A program made the translations under genes and the position numbers. From positions 32,988 through 96,987 of the forward strand of contig NZ_JAAGOX010000009.1 in the NCBI RefSeq assembly GCF_010500245.1: a stretch of DNA of 64,000 nt, given 5' to 3'. The notes beneath the pieces are model-generated. The model made no database searches. It worked only from the letters and a program-made list of their open reading frames with translations, and was not told where the DNA came from. Source of the stretch: Ruegeria sp. PrR005 (GTDB lineage Bacteria; Pseudomonadota; Alphaproteobacteria; Rhodobacterales; Rhodobacteraceae). This document shows positions 1 to 8,982 of the stretch, one piece after another; position 1 is the stretch's first letter, and every line of letters begins with the position of its first letter.

Positions 1-411
1 GCGCTGGACATCGCCGCCGAAACCGCGCCCACACCGTTGACACTCGACCAGATCACCCGGTTGCAAGTGGGCAAGACCGGCGCGCTGATCGAATGGTCCG
101 CCGCCGCCGGGGCCGTGCTGGCCGGGGCCGATCCGGCCGCCTTGCGCCAATATGCCCGCGCGCTGGGGCTTGCCTTTCAGATCGCCGACGACATCTTGGA
201 TGTCGAAGGCGATGCCGAAAAGGCGGGAAAACGGCTGCAAAAGGACGCCAGCGCGGGCAAGGCCACCTTTGTCTCGCTCCTGGGCCTCGACGCCGCCAAA
301 ACCCGCGCTCGCGACCTTGTCGATCAGGCCTGCGATGCGCTCGTCCCCTATGGCGCCCGCGCCGAAACCTTGAAGGAAGCCGCCCGCTTCGTTATTGCGC
401 GCGAGAACTGA
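1..411 (+). CDS. ispA: Farnesyl diphosphate synthase, C-terminal part (5' end outside window)
   Basis: This is the C-terminal 136 residues of a trans-isoprenyl diphosphate synthase; the open frame runs in from base 1. The second aspartate-rich motif DDILD, which binds magnesium and the diphosphate substrate, is visible in the stretch QIADDILDVEGDAEK, followed by the conserved lysine-rich GK.ATFVSLLG segment. Family members condense IPP with allylic diphosphates to make C15 farnesyl diphosphate in the cytosol. It lies 15 bases upstream of dxs on the same strand, the usual ispA-dxs arrangement in proteobacteria, which is why I prefer IspA to a longer-chain octaprenyl synthase. The first Asp-rich motif is outside the window. 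Confidence 0.9.
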   Translation, partial: ALDIAAETAPTPLTLDQITRLQVGKTGALIEWSAAAGAVLAGADPAALRQYARALGLAFQIADDILDVEGDAEKAGKRLQKDASAGKATFVSLLGLDAAKTRARDLVDQACDALVPYGARAETLKEAARFVIAREN

Positions 412-426
412 ACCACGAAGGACGCC

Positions 427-2355
427 ATGTCTGACCGCCCGCATACCCCGCTTCTCGACCAGGTGACCCGTCCGGCGGACCTGAAACGGTTCTCCGACGC
501 GCAGCTCACCCAGCTCGCGGGCGAGCTTCGGGCCGAGACCGTCTCGGCCGTCTCGGTCACCGGCGGCCACCTGGGCGCGGGTCTGGGCGTGGTGGAACTG
601 ACCGTGGCGCTGCATGCGGTGTTCGACACGCCCCGCGACAAGGTGATCTGGGATGTCGGCCACCAGTGTTACCCGCACAAGATCCTGACCGAACGCCGCG
701 ACCGCATCCGCACCCTGCGGATGAAGGACGGGCTTTCGGGCTTCACCAAACGCTCCGAGTCGCCCTATGACCCGTTTGGCGCCGCCCATAGCTCCACCTC
801 GATCAGTGCAGCCCTCGGCTTTGCCGTGGCGCGCGACCTGGGCGGGGTGACGCCCGAAGGTCTGGGCGACGCCATCGCCGTGATCGGCGACGGTTCCATG
901 TCCGCCGGCATGGCGTTCGAGGCGATGAACAACGCGGGCCACCTGAAAAAGCGCCTGATCGTCATCCTCAACGACAACGAGATGTCGATCGCCCCGCCGG
1001 TCGGCGCGCTGTCGAACTACCTCTCGCGCCTCTATGCCGAGGCCCCGTTCCAGGAACTGAAAGCCGCCGCCAAGGGCGCGGTCTCGCTCCTGCCCGAACC
1101 CTTCCGCGAGGGCGCCAAGCGCGCCAAGGAAATGCTCAAGGGCATGGCCGTCGGCGGCACCTTGTTCGAGGAGCTCGGGTTTTCCTATATCGGCCCCATC
1201 GACGGGCACGACATGCACCAGCTCCTGCCGGTCCTGCGCACCATCAAGGCCCGCGCCACCGGCCCGATCCTGTTGCATGTGCTGACGAAAAAGGGCAAGG
1301 GCTATGCCCCCGCCGAACGCGCCCGTGACCGCGGCCACGCCACCGCGAAATTCGACGTGGTGACGGGCGAGCAGAAAAAGGCCCCCTCGAACGCGCCCTC
1401 CTATACTTCGGTCTTCGGCAAGGCGCTGGTCGATCAGGCCGCCCGCGACGACAAGATCGTCGCCGTCACCGCCGCCATGCCCGATGGCACCGGGCTGAAC
1501 CTCTTTGCCGAACGCTACCCCTCGCGCTGTTTCGACGTGGGCATCGCCGAGCAGCATGGCGTGACCTTCTCCGCCGCCCTCGCGGCGGGTGGGCTGAAAC
1601 CCTTCTGCGCGATGTACTCGACCTTCCTGCAACGCGGCTACGATCAGGTCGTACATGATGTGGCAATCCAGCGCCTGCCGGTGCGCTTCGCCATCGACCG
1701 CGCCGGGCTGGTCGGCGCCGACGGCGCCACCCATGCGGGCAGTTTCGACATCGCCTATCTGGCCAACCTGCCCGGCATGGTGGTCATGGCCGCCGCCGAC
1801 GAGGCCGAACTGGTCCACATGGTCGCCACCGCCGCCGCCCATGACGACGGCCCGATCGCCTTCCGCTATCCGCGCGGCGAGGGCGTGGGCGTCGAGATGC
1901 CCGAACAGGGCAAGGTGCTGGAGATCGGCAAGGGCCGGATGATCCGGAAAGGCGCCCGCGTCGCGCTCCTCTCCTTCGGCACAAGGCTGGCCGAGGTGCA
2001 AAAGGCCGCCGAGGCGCTGGCGGCCAAGGGGATCACCCCCACCATCGCAGACGCCCGCTTCGCCAAACCGCTCGACCGCGACCTGATCCTGCACCTGGCC
2101 GCCGATCACGAAGCGCTGATCACCATCGAAGAAGGCGCCGTCGGCGGCTTCGGCAGCCATGTCGCGCAACTGCTCTCGGACGAGGGCGTTTTCGACCACG
2201 GGCTCAAGTTCCGCTCGATGGTCCTGCCCGACACGTTCATCGACCAATCCAGCCCCGAGGACATGTACGCCATCGCAGGCATGAACGCCCCCCAGATCGA
2301 GGCCAAGGTGCTCGAAGTGCTGGGCGTGGCGAAGATCGGAGAGAAACGGGCCTAG
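427..2355 (+). CDS. dxs: 1-deoxy-D-xylulose-5-phosphate synthase
   Basis: A full-length 642-residue DXS, the normal size for the family. It condenses pyruvate and glyceraldehyde-3-phosphate with thiamine diphosphate to make DXP, the first step of the MEP isoprenoid pathway and a source for thiamine and pyridoxal. The N-terminal domain shows GGHLGAGLG, and the TPP-binding [13 protein letters not shown] with the downstream asparagine lies near residue 155. The pyrimidine-binding domain contains the catalytic glutamate in GIAEQH near residue 374, and a transketolase C-terminal domain follows. It directly follows ispA and is probably cotranscribed, linking precursor supply with chain elongation. 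Confidence 0.97.
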   Translation: MSDRPHTPLLDQVTRPADLKRFSDAQLTQLAGELRAETVSAVSVTGGHLGAGLGVVELTVALHAVFDTPRDKVIWDVGHQCYPHKILTERRDRIRTLRMKDGLSGFTKRSESPYDPFGAAHSSTSISAALGFAVARDLGGVTPEGLGDAIAVIGDGSMSAGMAFEAMNNAGHLKKRLIVILNDNEMSIAPPVGALSNYLSRLYAEAPFQELKAAAKGAVSLLPEPFREGAKRAKEMLKGMAVGGTLFEELGFSYIGPIDGHDMHQLLPVLRTIKARATGPILLHVLTKKGKGYAPAERARDRGHATAKFDVVTGEQKKAPSNAPSYTSVFGKALVDQAARDDKIVAVTAAMPDGTGLNLFAERYPSRCFDVGIAEQHGVTFSAALAAGGLKPFCAMYSTFLQRGYDQVVHDVAIQRLPVRFAIDRAGLVGADGATHAGSFDIAYLANLPGMVVMAAADEAELVHMVATAAAHDDGPIAFRYPRGEGVGVEMPEQGKVLEIGKGRMIRKGARVALLSFGTRLAEVQKAAEALAAKGITPTIADARFAKPLDRDLILHLAADHEALITIEEGAVGGFGSHVAQLLSDEGVFDHGLKFRSMVLPDTFIDQSSPEDMYAIAGMNAPQIEAKVLEVLGVAKIGEKRA

Positions 2356-2435
2356 GTTTAAAATGCCCCGATCACCGATCAGTCAGACAGGCGGCTCTGT
2401 CCGCAACCAGGGAGCGTCGCCAGCCGGACCCGGCC

Positions 2436-3602
2436 TTACTCGAATGCGACCATAATCGGAAGCCCGCCAAGAACATCGCCCAGCTGTGTCGCCCGCTGTT
2501 TCCGGTCAAAGCGGCTGTTGTCGTTCAACCCGTGACCGATCAATTGCACGACTTCCGGAGATCCCGCAAACTTCGAATGGCTCCCCGAGCTTGAATCGCT
2601 GATCTTTGAAAGATCGATGGCAATCACCCCAAGCTTGGCCAATTCATCGATATTCGATGCGCCCACCCGTGGCACGCCACCGGCAATCCTGCGCGAAATG
2701 CTCAAGGCGCTGTCATCCTCGGACAACAGAACAAAGAAACGGTCGAATTTCGTGTTGATCTGTTCCAACTGGGATCGAAACAGGTCCATGTCGATATCAG
2801 GCGATGCCAATATGATGGTCTGAAGCCGGCCGGTTGAATTGAACCTGCCCGTTTGCACAGCGTCCTTCATCCCTTCCATGGTCAGGAATGCCCCCATGGA
2901 ATGCGCCAGGATATCGTATCCTTCGGCATTGGTACGGGCCATGATTGCGCCGATCTCCGGAAATCGTGGTCGCGCGATCAGCGCACTGTTCAAATCGTAC
3001 ACATAGCGGGTCAGGCGTGCGGCCGACGCCCAGTCGAAAAGAACCGGGACTCCTTGGAAATCACTATCCTCGACAAATTGAGCCAACCGCAAAACAGCGT
3101 CGCTGGTGGTGTTGTTGTATCCGTGCACGAAAAACAGAATATCCCGTTGCCCTTTCGGGATTTTTGCGAGTTCCCGATTGATCGATGCGATAAATGCGTC
3201 GTCCGACGCGTAGATGGTCGGCTCGACGACCGCAAATTCGGTTCTGGGATCCGGCGGCAGTCTCTTCGCCCGCTCCAATTCGCCGACAACATGCGTCGGC
3301 GGGATTGAAACCTGTACCGAGGCAAGGCCAAGTTCTGGCGCGCGCTGATCGGAAAACAGCGCACCCACGGTTTCGGTCTGCTGCCGCGTAGTCATCAGAA
3401 AGATCTTTTGCTTGGTCGCCGTTTGCACCGTTGCGACCGGGACCTTGGGATTGTCGACACCGATAAGTTCCGGCGGCGGTGAACAGGACACCAAGACCAA
3501 TGCGGCCATCATCCCCAACAGCCAGCGCAATCCCGAAACGGCGCGTGTCGCTTGGCACATCAGGTTCTTGCGGACTTGGATTGCAAAGATCATGTCGTCC
3601 AT
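2436..3602 (-). CDS. Lipoprotein alpha/beta hydrolase (DUF900-like)
   Basis: About 388 residues. The N-terminus is a lipoprotein signal ending in LVSC-S, so the mature protein is probably anchored to a membrane facing the periplasm. The body carries an alpha/beta-hydrolase fold signature: an HGYNNT oxyanion-type motif and the nucleophile elbow AHSMG (G-x-S-x-G variant). This matches the DUF900 family of putative serine hydrolases, whose substrates are mostly unknown. I chose the ATG at 3602 because AAGGA lies just ahead; an ATG at 3560 would give a more typical 25-residue signal but has a weaker ribosome site. It is a stand-alone gene, convergent with dxs. Confidence 0.75.
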   Translation of the reverse strand: MDDMIFAIQVRKNLMCQATRAVSGLRWLLGMMAALVLVSCSPPPELIGVDNPKVPVATVQTATKQKIFLMTTRQQTETVGALFSDQRAPELGLASVQVSIPPTHVVGELERAKRLPPDPRTEFAVVEPTIYASDDAFIASINRELAKIPKGQRDILFFVHGYNNTTSDAVLRLAQFVEDSDFQGVPVLFDWASAARLTRYVYDLNSALIARPRFPEIGAIMARTNAEGYDILAHSMGAFLTMEGMKDAVQTGRFNSTGRLQTIILASPDIDMDLFRSQLEQINTKFDRFFVLLSEDDSALSISRRIAGGVPRVGASNIDELAKLGVIAIDLSKISDSSSGSHSKFAGSPEVVQLIGHGLNDNSRFDRKQRATQLGDVLGGLPIMVAFE

Positions 3603-3904
3603 CTCTTCCTTCACCGAAAGGCGAGAGGCAAACTGACCCGCATCTTTCGCACCCGACCAGGCATCACATCTGCGCAAAGCCTAACGATCCGCCAAGGGTC
3701 CGTAAACTTATTCGCCAAATGTCGCTTTTACGGCCAGAGTCTCTCCCCCCACTTGAACTGGGAATATGAAACCTTGATGCATACCCGCCTGTCAAACAAC
3801 GATGGGGCCGAAATCCCGTTGCGGCGTATCCCTGTTCCAAACCCGCTGAAAAACATCGCATTCGGATGCAGCGCCGCTGGCAGCCAGTCCACGAATCGGC
3901 CGCC
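3603..3904. other. Intergenic stretch with no recognised gene
   Basis: This 302-base gap separates the start of the lipoprotein hydrolase from the 3' end of the transporter/phosphatase cluster, both on the minus strand. Short open frames cross it, but none has a good ribosome site or recognisable protein. It must contain the hydrolase promoter; I could not pick a convincing -35/-10 pair. Confidence 0.5.
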
Positions 3905-4663
3905 TTACCCCATCAGCAGCCGGTCACGCAGGGACGAGATATCGCCCGCCGCCAGTCCGATATCCTTCAGATATCCTTCGATTGAACCATGCCGCCGGTC
4001 GATATGATCCAGCATCGCCGCCATGGTTGGCGGTGCGCAGGCCAGGAACCGGGCATGCGCTTCGGCATCGCCGCCGCTCTGGCGCGTCCGCTCCAGCAGC
4101 TCCTCGACCAGCGCCGCGATGAACTCCCCGGTCAGCGCGTAATCGGCCAGGATGGTCTCCCGCTCCACTCCCGCCGTGCCCAACAGCAGCGCCGCGATGA
4201 TCCCGGTCCGGTCCTTGCCGGCGGTACAGTGAAACAACACCGCCCCTTTCGGCGCCACAGCAATCCGTGCCAGCACCGCGCGCACCGCCTCGCCCCGCTC
4301 GATCAGCGCCGTCAGATAGAACGGCACCAGCGGATCGTCGTGATCGCCCGCGCGGATGCGCTGCATCGTGGGCGCCAGATCGTCATAGACCGGCTGGTGA
4401 TGGAACAGCACGTCGGGATGCCCAAGGTAGGGGTTCGGCTCGTCGGCCAGTTCCGCCGCCGACCTCAGGTCGATGACCGAGGTCAGCCCCTCACTCCCCA
4501 GCGCATCCAGCCCCTCTGCCGTGATCCGGTGCAGCCCGTCGCCGCGCAGCACCCGCCGCCAACGCGTCAGCTTGCCGTCCGCCGTCGGATACCCGCCCAG
4601 ATCGCGCAGGTTCTGCACGCCGGGCAGGATCAGATGCCGCTTGGGGTGCTTGATCATCGTCAT
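3905..4663 (-). CDS. Tyrosine/serine protein phosphatase-like (Y_phosphatase3)
   Basis: A 252-residue cysteine-dependent phosphatase. The P-loop C-x5-R is HCTAGKDRTG, with C146 as nucleophile and R152. The N-terminal NLRDLGGYPTADG and the IDLRS segment are typical of the Y_phosphatase3/Siw14-like family, which dephosphorylates phosphotyrosine, phosphoinositides or small phosphoesters. No signal peptide is visible, so it is cytosolic. Its ATG overlaps the stop of the upstream phosphoesterase by 4 bases (ATGA), making it the last gene of a translationally coupled run that begins with an ABC importer. I infer it removes a phosphate from an imported or derived compound; protein dephosphorylation is the alternative. 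Confidence 0.8.
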   Translation of the reverse strand: MTMIKHPKRHLILPGVQNLRDLGGYPTADGKLTRWRRVLRGDGLHRITAEGLDALGSEGLTSVIDLRSAAELADEPNPYLGHPDVLFHHQPVYDDLAPTMQRIRAGDHDDPLVPFYLTALIERGEAVRAVLARIAVAPKGAVLFHCTAGKDRTGIIAALLLGTAGVERETILADYALTGEFIAALVEELLERTRQSGGDAEAHARFLACAPPTMAAMLDHIDRRHGSIEGYLKDIGLAAGDISSLRDRLLMG

Positions 4664-5466
4664 CGGAACGCGCGCAAACGCGCCTCTTCCAGCACCGCCA
4701 GTTCGCGGCGCTCAGGCGACAGCGGCGCAAAGGCCACCGACAACCCGTGCGGCCGCAAGATGCACAGGCCCATGCTGGTGCCCTCGACAATCCGCATGTC
4801 GCGCTGCTCCAGGATATCGACCGTCGAATTCAGCCCCATGCAGGTGACCACCGGCACTCCCCGCCAGTGATGCACCTGGTCCAGATGCACATGCCCCGAC
4901 AGCACCCCGACCACGCCCCGCCCCTCCAGCGTCTCGCCAAACACGCGCGAGCTTTCGGGGTCGAGACTGGCCCAGGGCAGCGTGCGCGCGTCCATATGCG
5001 GCGGGTGATGCGCGACAACCAGCTTGGGCAGGTCCGGTGCCCGGTCCAGCGCAGCGTCGAGAAAGGCGATCTGTTCGGCGTCGATCCGCCCGGCTACCCG
5101 CCCCGGAACCAGCGTATCCAGTGTGATCACATGCAGACCCGACACGACCCGGTCGTGAAAATAGGGCCCATCGCCGGTGCCGGTCCCGAACACCTGCGCA
5201 AACGCCGACCGCTTGTCGTGATTGCCCAGCGCCAGAACCAGCGGTGGCACCAGATCGGCCAGGATCTCCCTGAGCAACTCATAGGACGGCACCGCGCCCG
5301 TATTGGTCAGATCGCCACTGGCCACCACCAGATCGGGCGCCGGGTCCATCGCGTTGATCAGGCCGACCACATGCCTGAGCATGCCCACCGTATCCGTCCG
5401 CAACGATGGGTCGCCCACATCGGGGTGAGAGACATGGAGATCCGTCAGATGAACGATACGTGTCAT
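4660..5466 (-). CDS. Calcineurin-like metallophosphoesterase
   Basis: A 268-residue cytosolic metallophosphoesterase with the complete dinuclear metal set: D9-x-H11, GD at 51-52, GNHD at 81-84, HH at 153-154 and GHVH at 191-194. The layout resembles the CpdA/Icc class of cyclic-nucleotide or phosphodiester hydrolases. It overlaps the upstream ATPase gene and the downstream phosphatase gene by 4 bases each, so it is almost certainly cotranslated with the importer. A phosphodiesterase followed by a phosphomonoesterase behind an importer suggests stepwise hydrolysis of an imported phosphodiester; that is inference. Confidence 0.85.
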   Translation of the reverse strand: MTRIVHLTDLHVSHPDVGDPSLRTDTVGMLRHVVGLINAMDPAPDLVVASGDLTNTGAVPSYELLREILADLVPPLVLALGNHDKRSAFAQVFGTGTGDGPYFHDRVVSGLHVITLDTLVPGRVAGRIDAEQIAFLDAALDRAPDLPKLVVAHHPPHMDARTLPWASLDPESSRVFGETLEGRGVVGVLSGHVHLDQVHHWRGVPVVTCMGLNSTVDILEQRDMRIVEGTSMGLCILRPHGLSVAFAPLSPERRELAVLEEARLRAFR

Positions 5467-6233
5467 AATAGTCCGCCAGCCTGCAAAAGCGATTTCGTGT
5501 ACGCGGTCCCGGGGTTGCGCATGATCTGCGCCACTGCACCCTGCTCCACCGTCTTGCCGTGTTCCATCACAAGAACGTGGTCACAGATGCTGCTCACGAC
5601 CGCCAGATCGTGACTGATGAAAAGAATGGCAAGCCCCAGCTCATCCTGCAAGTCCATGAGCAGGTTAAGGATCTGCGCCTGCACCGACATGTCCAGCGCC
5701 GACACCGCCTCGTCCGCCACCAACAGCGCGGGCCGGGTGACGATGGCGCGCGCGATGGCGACACGCTGGCGCTGCCCGCCCGAGAATTCATGCGGGTATT
5801 TCCCCGCATCCGCCGGGCGCAGGCCGACATGGTCCAGCGCCTCGGCCACCTTGCCGCGCTCCTCCGCCCCGGTGGCGCGCAGCGGCTCGGCGATGGACCA
5901 GCCCACCGTGCGGCGCGGGTCCAGACTGCCATATGGGTCCTGGAACACCATCTGAAACCGGGGCCGCAACCGGCGCAGCGCGGCTGGCGGCAAGGCCGCC
6001 AGATCCTGCCCGTCAAACAGGATACGGCCCGCGTCCGGGCGCTCGAACCCCATCACCATGCGCGCCAGCGTCGACTTGCCCGACCCGGATTCCCCCACCA
6101 CGCCCAGCGTCCGCCCCGCCTCCAGCGTGAAACTGGCGGCATCGACCGCCGTCAGCACCGGTGGCGGCGACCAGAGCGCCTGCCGGGGCAGGCGATAGCG
6201 CCGCGTCACCGCCTCGACCGACAGCAGCGTCAT
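5463..6233 (-). CDS. Peptide-type ABC transporter ATPase (DppF-like)
   Basis: 256 residues from the ATG at 6233, which sits in an ATGA overlap with the preceding gene; a longer upstream frame exists but has no better start. Walker A is GESGSGKST at 47-55, the ABC signature is FSGGQRQRV, and Walker B is followed by a glutamate in LLVADEAVSALD. Family members energise import of oligopeptides, nickel or related solutes as one of two different ATPases. The usual C-terminal Oligo_HPY extension is essentially absent, so the protein is shorter than its partner. Confidence 0.92.
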   Translation of the reverse strand: MTLLSVEAVTRRYRLPRQALWSPPPVLTAVDAASFTLEAGRTLGVVGESGSGKSTLARMVMGFERPDAGRILFDGQDLAALPPAALRRLRPRFQMVFQDPYGSLDPRRTVGWSIAEPLRATGAEERGKVAEALDHVGLRPADAGKYPHEFSGGQRQRVAIARAIVTRPALLVADEAVSALDMSVQAQILNLLMDLQDELGLAILFISHDLAVVSSICDHVLVMEHGKTVEQGAVAQIMRNPGTAYTKSLLQAGGLL

Positions 6234-7180
6234 GCGCCCTCCTCCGCCCGGTGACAGATCATGGTGCCCCGCAGCGGCGGCCGTTCGCCCCGACACACGT
6301 CCAGCTCGACCGGGCAGCGGCCAGAAAACCGGCAACCGGGCGCCAGCTCGGCCAGGGGCGGCACGCTGCCGGGGATGGTCGGCAAACGTCCGCGCCGCCC
6401 AGCCGTCGCGCGCATGTTGCCGGGGCTCGGCCGCGCCGACAGCAGCCCTTGCGTATAGGGGTGCCGGGGGCGCACCAGCACCTCGCCCGTCGCCCCCCGC
6501 TCGACGATATCGCCGCCATACATGACCATCACCCGCTCCGTCGCCCGCGCAACGGCGGCTAGGTCATGCGAGATGAACACCAGCCCCATGGTGCGCCGCT
6601 CGGCCAGCCCGACCAGCAGCTGCGTCACCCGCAGTGCCACGTTGGCATCCAGCGCCGTGGTCGGCTCGTCGGCGATCAGAACCCCCGGATCACAGGCCAG
6701 CGCCAGCGCGATCAGCACCCGCTGCCGCTGCCCGCCCGAGATCTCGTGCGGGAACTGGCGCAGCCGCGCCTCGGGATCGGGAATGCCCACTTCCCGGAAC
6801 AGCTCCAGCGCCCGGGCGCGGGCCGCGTCGCGGCCCAGTCCCAGATGCACCATCATCGGCTCCATCACCGTCTCGCCCACCCGCTTGATCGGGTTCAGCG
6901 CCGCCATCGGTTCCTGAAAGATCATCGCGACCCGCCGGGCGCGCAGCCGCTGCCAGGTCGCCTCGCCCGCGCCCACCATCTGGGTCCCGTCAACTGTCAG
7001 GCTGCCGCTCACGCGGCCCGCATCCGGCACCATCCCCATCAGCGCCAGCCCCAGCATGGTCTTGCCGCAGCCCGATTCGCCCACGATGCCGATGCGGTCG
7101 CCCGGCGCGATGACAAACGACGCCTCGCGCACCGCCTGCCCGGCCCCCAGCTCCACCGTCAGCCCCGCCGCCTCGATCAT
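6230..7180 (-). CDS. Peptide-type ABC transporter ATPase (DppD-like)
   Basis: 316 residues from the ATG at 7180, which overlaps the stop of the upstream permease (ATGA). It shows Walker A GESGCGKTM, signature ISGGQRQRV and Walker B LIADEPTTALD. The C-terminal Oligo_HPY region is present, with the cysteine-containing PGCRFSGRCPVELDVC stretch common in DppD/OppD, some of which bind an iron-sulfur cluster there. It pairs with the DppF-like subunit to form the asymmetric ATPase dimer of the importer. Confidence 0.92.
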   Translation of the reverse strand: MIEAAGLTVELGAGQAVREASFVIAPGDRIGIVGESGCGKTMLGLALMGMVPDAGRVSGSLTVDGTQMVGAGEATWQRLRARRVAMIFQEPMAALNPIKRVGETVMEPMMVHLGLGRDAARARALELFREVGIPDPEARLRQFPHEISGGQRQRVLIALALACDPGVLIADEPTTALDANVALRVTQLLVGLAERRTMGLVFISHDLAAVARATERVMVMYGGDIVERGATGEVLVRPRHPYTQGLLSARPSPGNMRATAGRRGRLPTIPGSVPPLAELAPGCRFSGRCPVELDVCRGERPPLRGTMICHRAEEGA

Positions 7181-7995
7181 CGCTGCCGTACCAGTCTGGG
7201 GTCGGTAATGTCGCGCAGCCCGTCCCCCAACAGGCTGAACCCCAGCACCGCCGTGACGATGCACAACCCCGGATAGATCGCCAGTTGCGGCGCCAGATAC
7301 ATCAGCGTCTGCGCCTCGGACAGCATCCGCCCCCAGGACGGCGCCGGGGGCTGCGCCCCCAGTCCCAGGTAACTCAGCGCCGCCTCGGCCAGGATCGCGA
7401 TGGCGAACTCGATGGTCGCCTGCACGATGATCGGCGCCGCGATATTGGGCAGCACATGATCGCGCGAGATCGTCACCCGCCCCATGCCCGCCGCCCGCGC
7501 GGCATAGACATATTCGCGGGTCCAGATCTGGTTGGCCGAGGCCCGCGTCACCCGCGCGAATACCGGGATGTTGATAAATGCGATGGCGATGATCGCCACC
7601 ATCAGCGACGGACCGAACACCGCCGCCAGCATGATCGCGAACAACAGTGCCGGAAAGGCGAAACCGATATCTGCAATGCGCATGATCACATCCTCGACCA
7701 CGCCCCCCATGGCCGAGGCAAGAAGCCCCAGCGCAACCCCGATCACCCCGCCCAGACAGACCGAGATCAGCGCCACGGCGACCGAATTGCGCGCCGCCAC
7801 CATCAGCTGCGAGAACACATCCCGCCCCAGCTGATCGGTGCCCAGCCAGTGCAGCTCGGACGGGGGCGCGAACTTGCCCCGGATGTTCAGCAGCGTATGG
7901 TCATGCGGCGTCCACACCAGCGACAGCGCGGCGGTTCCCGCCACCAGCGCCACCAGCACCGCGCCGATGATCAGGTTTGGTGGCAGTCTCGTCAT
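7177..7995 (-). CDS. Peptide-type ABC transporter permease (DppC-like)
   Basis: A 272-residue inner-membrane permease. A hydrophobic N-terminal segment is followed by the HWLGTDQLGRDVFSQL motif diagnostic of DppC/OppC permeases. The EAA loop region (REYVYAARAAGMG) contacts the ATPases. It overlaps its DppB-like partner upstream (stop/start overlap at 7992-7995) and the DppD-like ATPase downstream. Confidence 0.93.
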   Translation of the reverse strand: MTRLPPNLIIGAVLVALVAGTAALSLVWTPHDHTLLNIRGKFAPPSELHWLGTDQLGRDVFSQLMVAARNSVAVALISVCLGGVIGVALGLLASAMGGVVEDVIMRIADIGFAFPALLFAIMLAAVFGPSLMVAIIAIAFINIPVFARVTRASANQIWTREYVYAARAAGMGRVTISRDHVLPNIAAPIIVQATIEFAIAILAEAALSYLGLGAQPPAPSWGRMLSEAQTLMYLAPQLAIYPGLCIVTAVLGFSLLGDGLRDITDPRLVRQR

Positions 7996-8936
7996 GACCG
8001 CGCCTTCAGCCTCGGGTCAATCGCCAGGTACAGCAGATCGACAATGAAATTCGCGGTCACCACGATGGCGGCAAACAGCATGACCAGCGCCTGCACCGTC
8101 GGCAGATCGCGATTTGCGATGGACTGAAAGATCAGCCGCCCCAGACCGGGCAGATAGAACACGTTCTCGATCACGATGGTCCCGGTCACCAGTGCCGCGA
8201 ATTGCAGGCCCACGATGGTCACGATGGGGATCAACGCATTGGGGAGCACATGCCGCCACAGCACCCTCCGCCGCGAAAACCCCATCGCCCGCGCGGTGCG
8301 GATATAGTCGAGCCGCATTACCTCCAGCGCCGAGGACCGCGTCACCCGCGCCAGCACCGCCGACTGCACCAGCGCCAGCGCCACCGTCGGCAATATCAGC
8401 GACCTCACCGCCGCCGCCGGTTCCGACCAGCCCGGAAACCCGCCGGGCGGCAGCCAGCGCAGCTTGACCGCGAACAGCAGCACCAACAGGATCGACAGCC
8501 AGAACGCCGGTACCGCGATACCGAGCTGGCTCAGGAACATGATACCCCAGTCCCCCGCCTTGCCATGGTTGGCGGCGGCGGCAACGCCCAGCGCAACCGC
8601 CAGGATCACGGTCACCACCATGCCCGAGATCGCCAGCGACACCGTCAGCGGCAGCCGCTCGGCGATCAGCTCGGACACCGGCACGCGGAACGACTGGCTG
8701 ATCCCGAAATCACCCTGCACCGCCCCCGCGATCCAGGCAAGATAGCGGCTCAGCACCGGCTCGTTCAGCCCCAGCTCCTCGCGCAGCGCGGCCAATGCGT
8801 CCTCGGTCGCATCCAGCCCCAGGATCGACAGCGCCGGATCACCCGGCAGGATGTTCATCACCGCGAAAACCACCACTGACACGGCCAGCAGGGTCAAAAC
8901 GAAACTGATCGTGCGGCGGAAAAGGAAGTACCCCAT
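7992..8936 (-). CDS. Peptide-type ABC transporter permease (DppB-like)
   Basis: 314 residues with about six membrane segments. The N-terminal FRRTISFVLTLL and the LPGDPA motif, then the DYIRTARAMGFSRRRVL EAA loop, are typical of DppB/OppB. It forms the translocation pore with the DppC-like protein. It begins 46 bases after the solute-binding protein gene, across a strong hairpin, while everything downstream is translationally coupled. Confidence 0.93.
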   Translation of the reverse strand: MGYFLFRRTISFVLTLLAVSVVVFAVMNILPGDPALSILGLDATEDALAALREELGLNEPVLSRYLAWIAGAVQGDFGISQSFRVPVSELIAERLPLTVSLAISGMVVTVILAVALGVAAAANHGKAGDWGIMFLSQLGIAVPAFWLSILLVLLFAVKLRWLPPGGFPGWSEPAAAVRSLILPTVALALVQSAVLARVTRSSALEVMRLDYIRTARAMGFSRRRVLWRHVLPNALIPIVTIVGLQFAALVTGTIVIENVFYLPGLGRLIFQSIANRDLPTVQALVMLFAAIVVTANFIVDLLYLAIDPRLKARS

Positions 8937-8948
8937 CAGTCGGCAGCA

Positions 8949-8971
8949 GCGCGCCGGCCCACCCGGCGCGC
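8949..8971 (-). promoter_or_regulatory. Intercistronic hairpin between binding protein and permease genes
   Basis: A 9-bp perfect GC-only inverted repeat (GCGCGCCGG and its complement) with a 5-base loop sits between the stop of the binding-protein gene and the start of the permease gene. There is no U-run, so full termination is unlikely. Such hairpins after binding-protein genes commonly stabilise the upstream message so that the binding protein outnumbers the membrane complex; that role is inferred. Confidence 0.55.
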
Positions 8972-8982
8972 CGCCTTTCCGG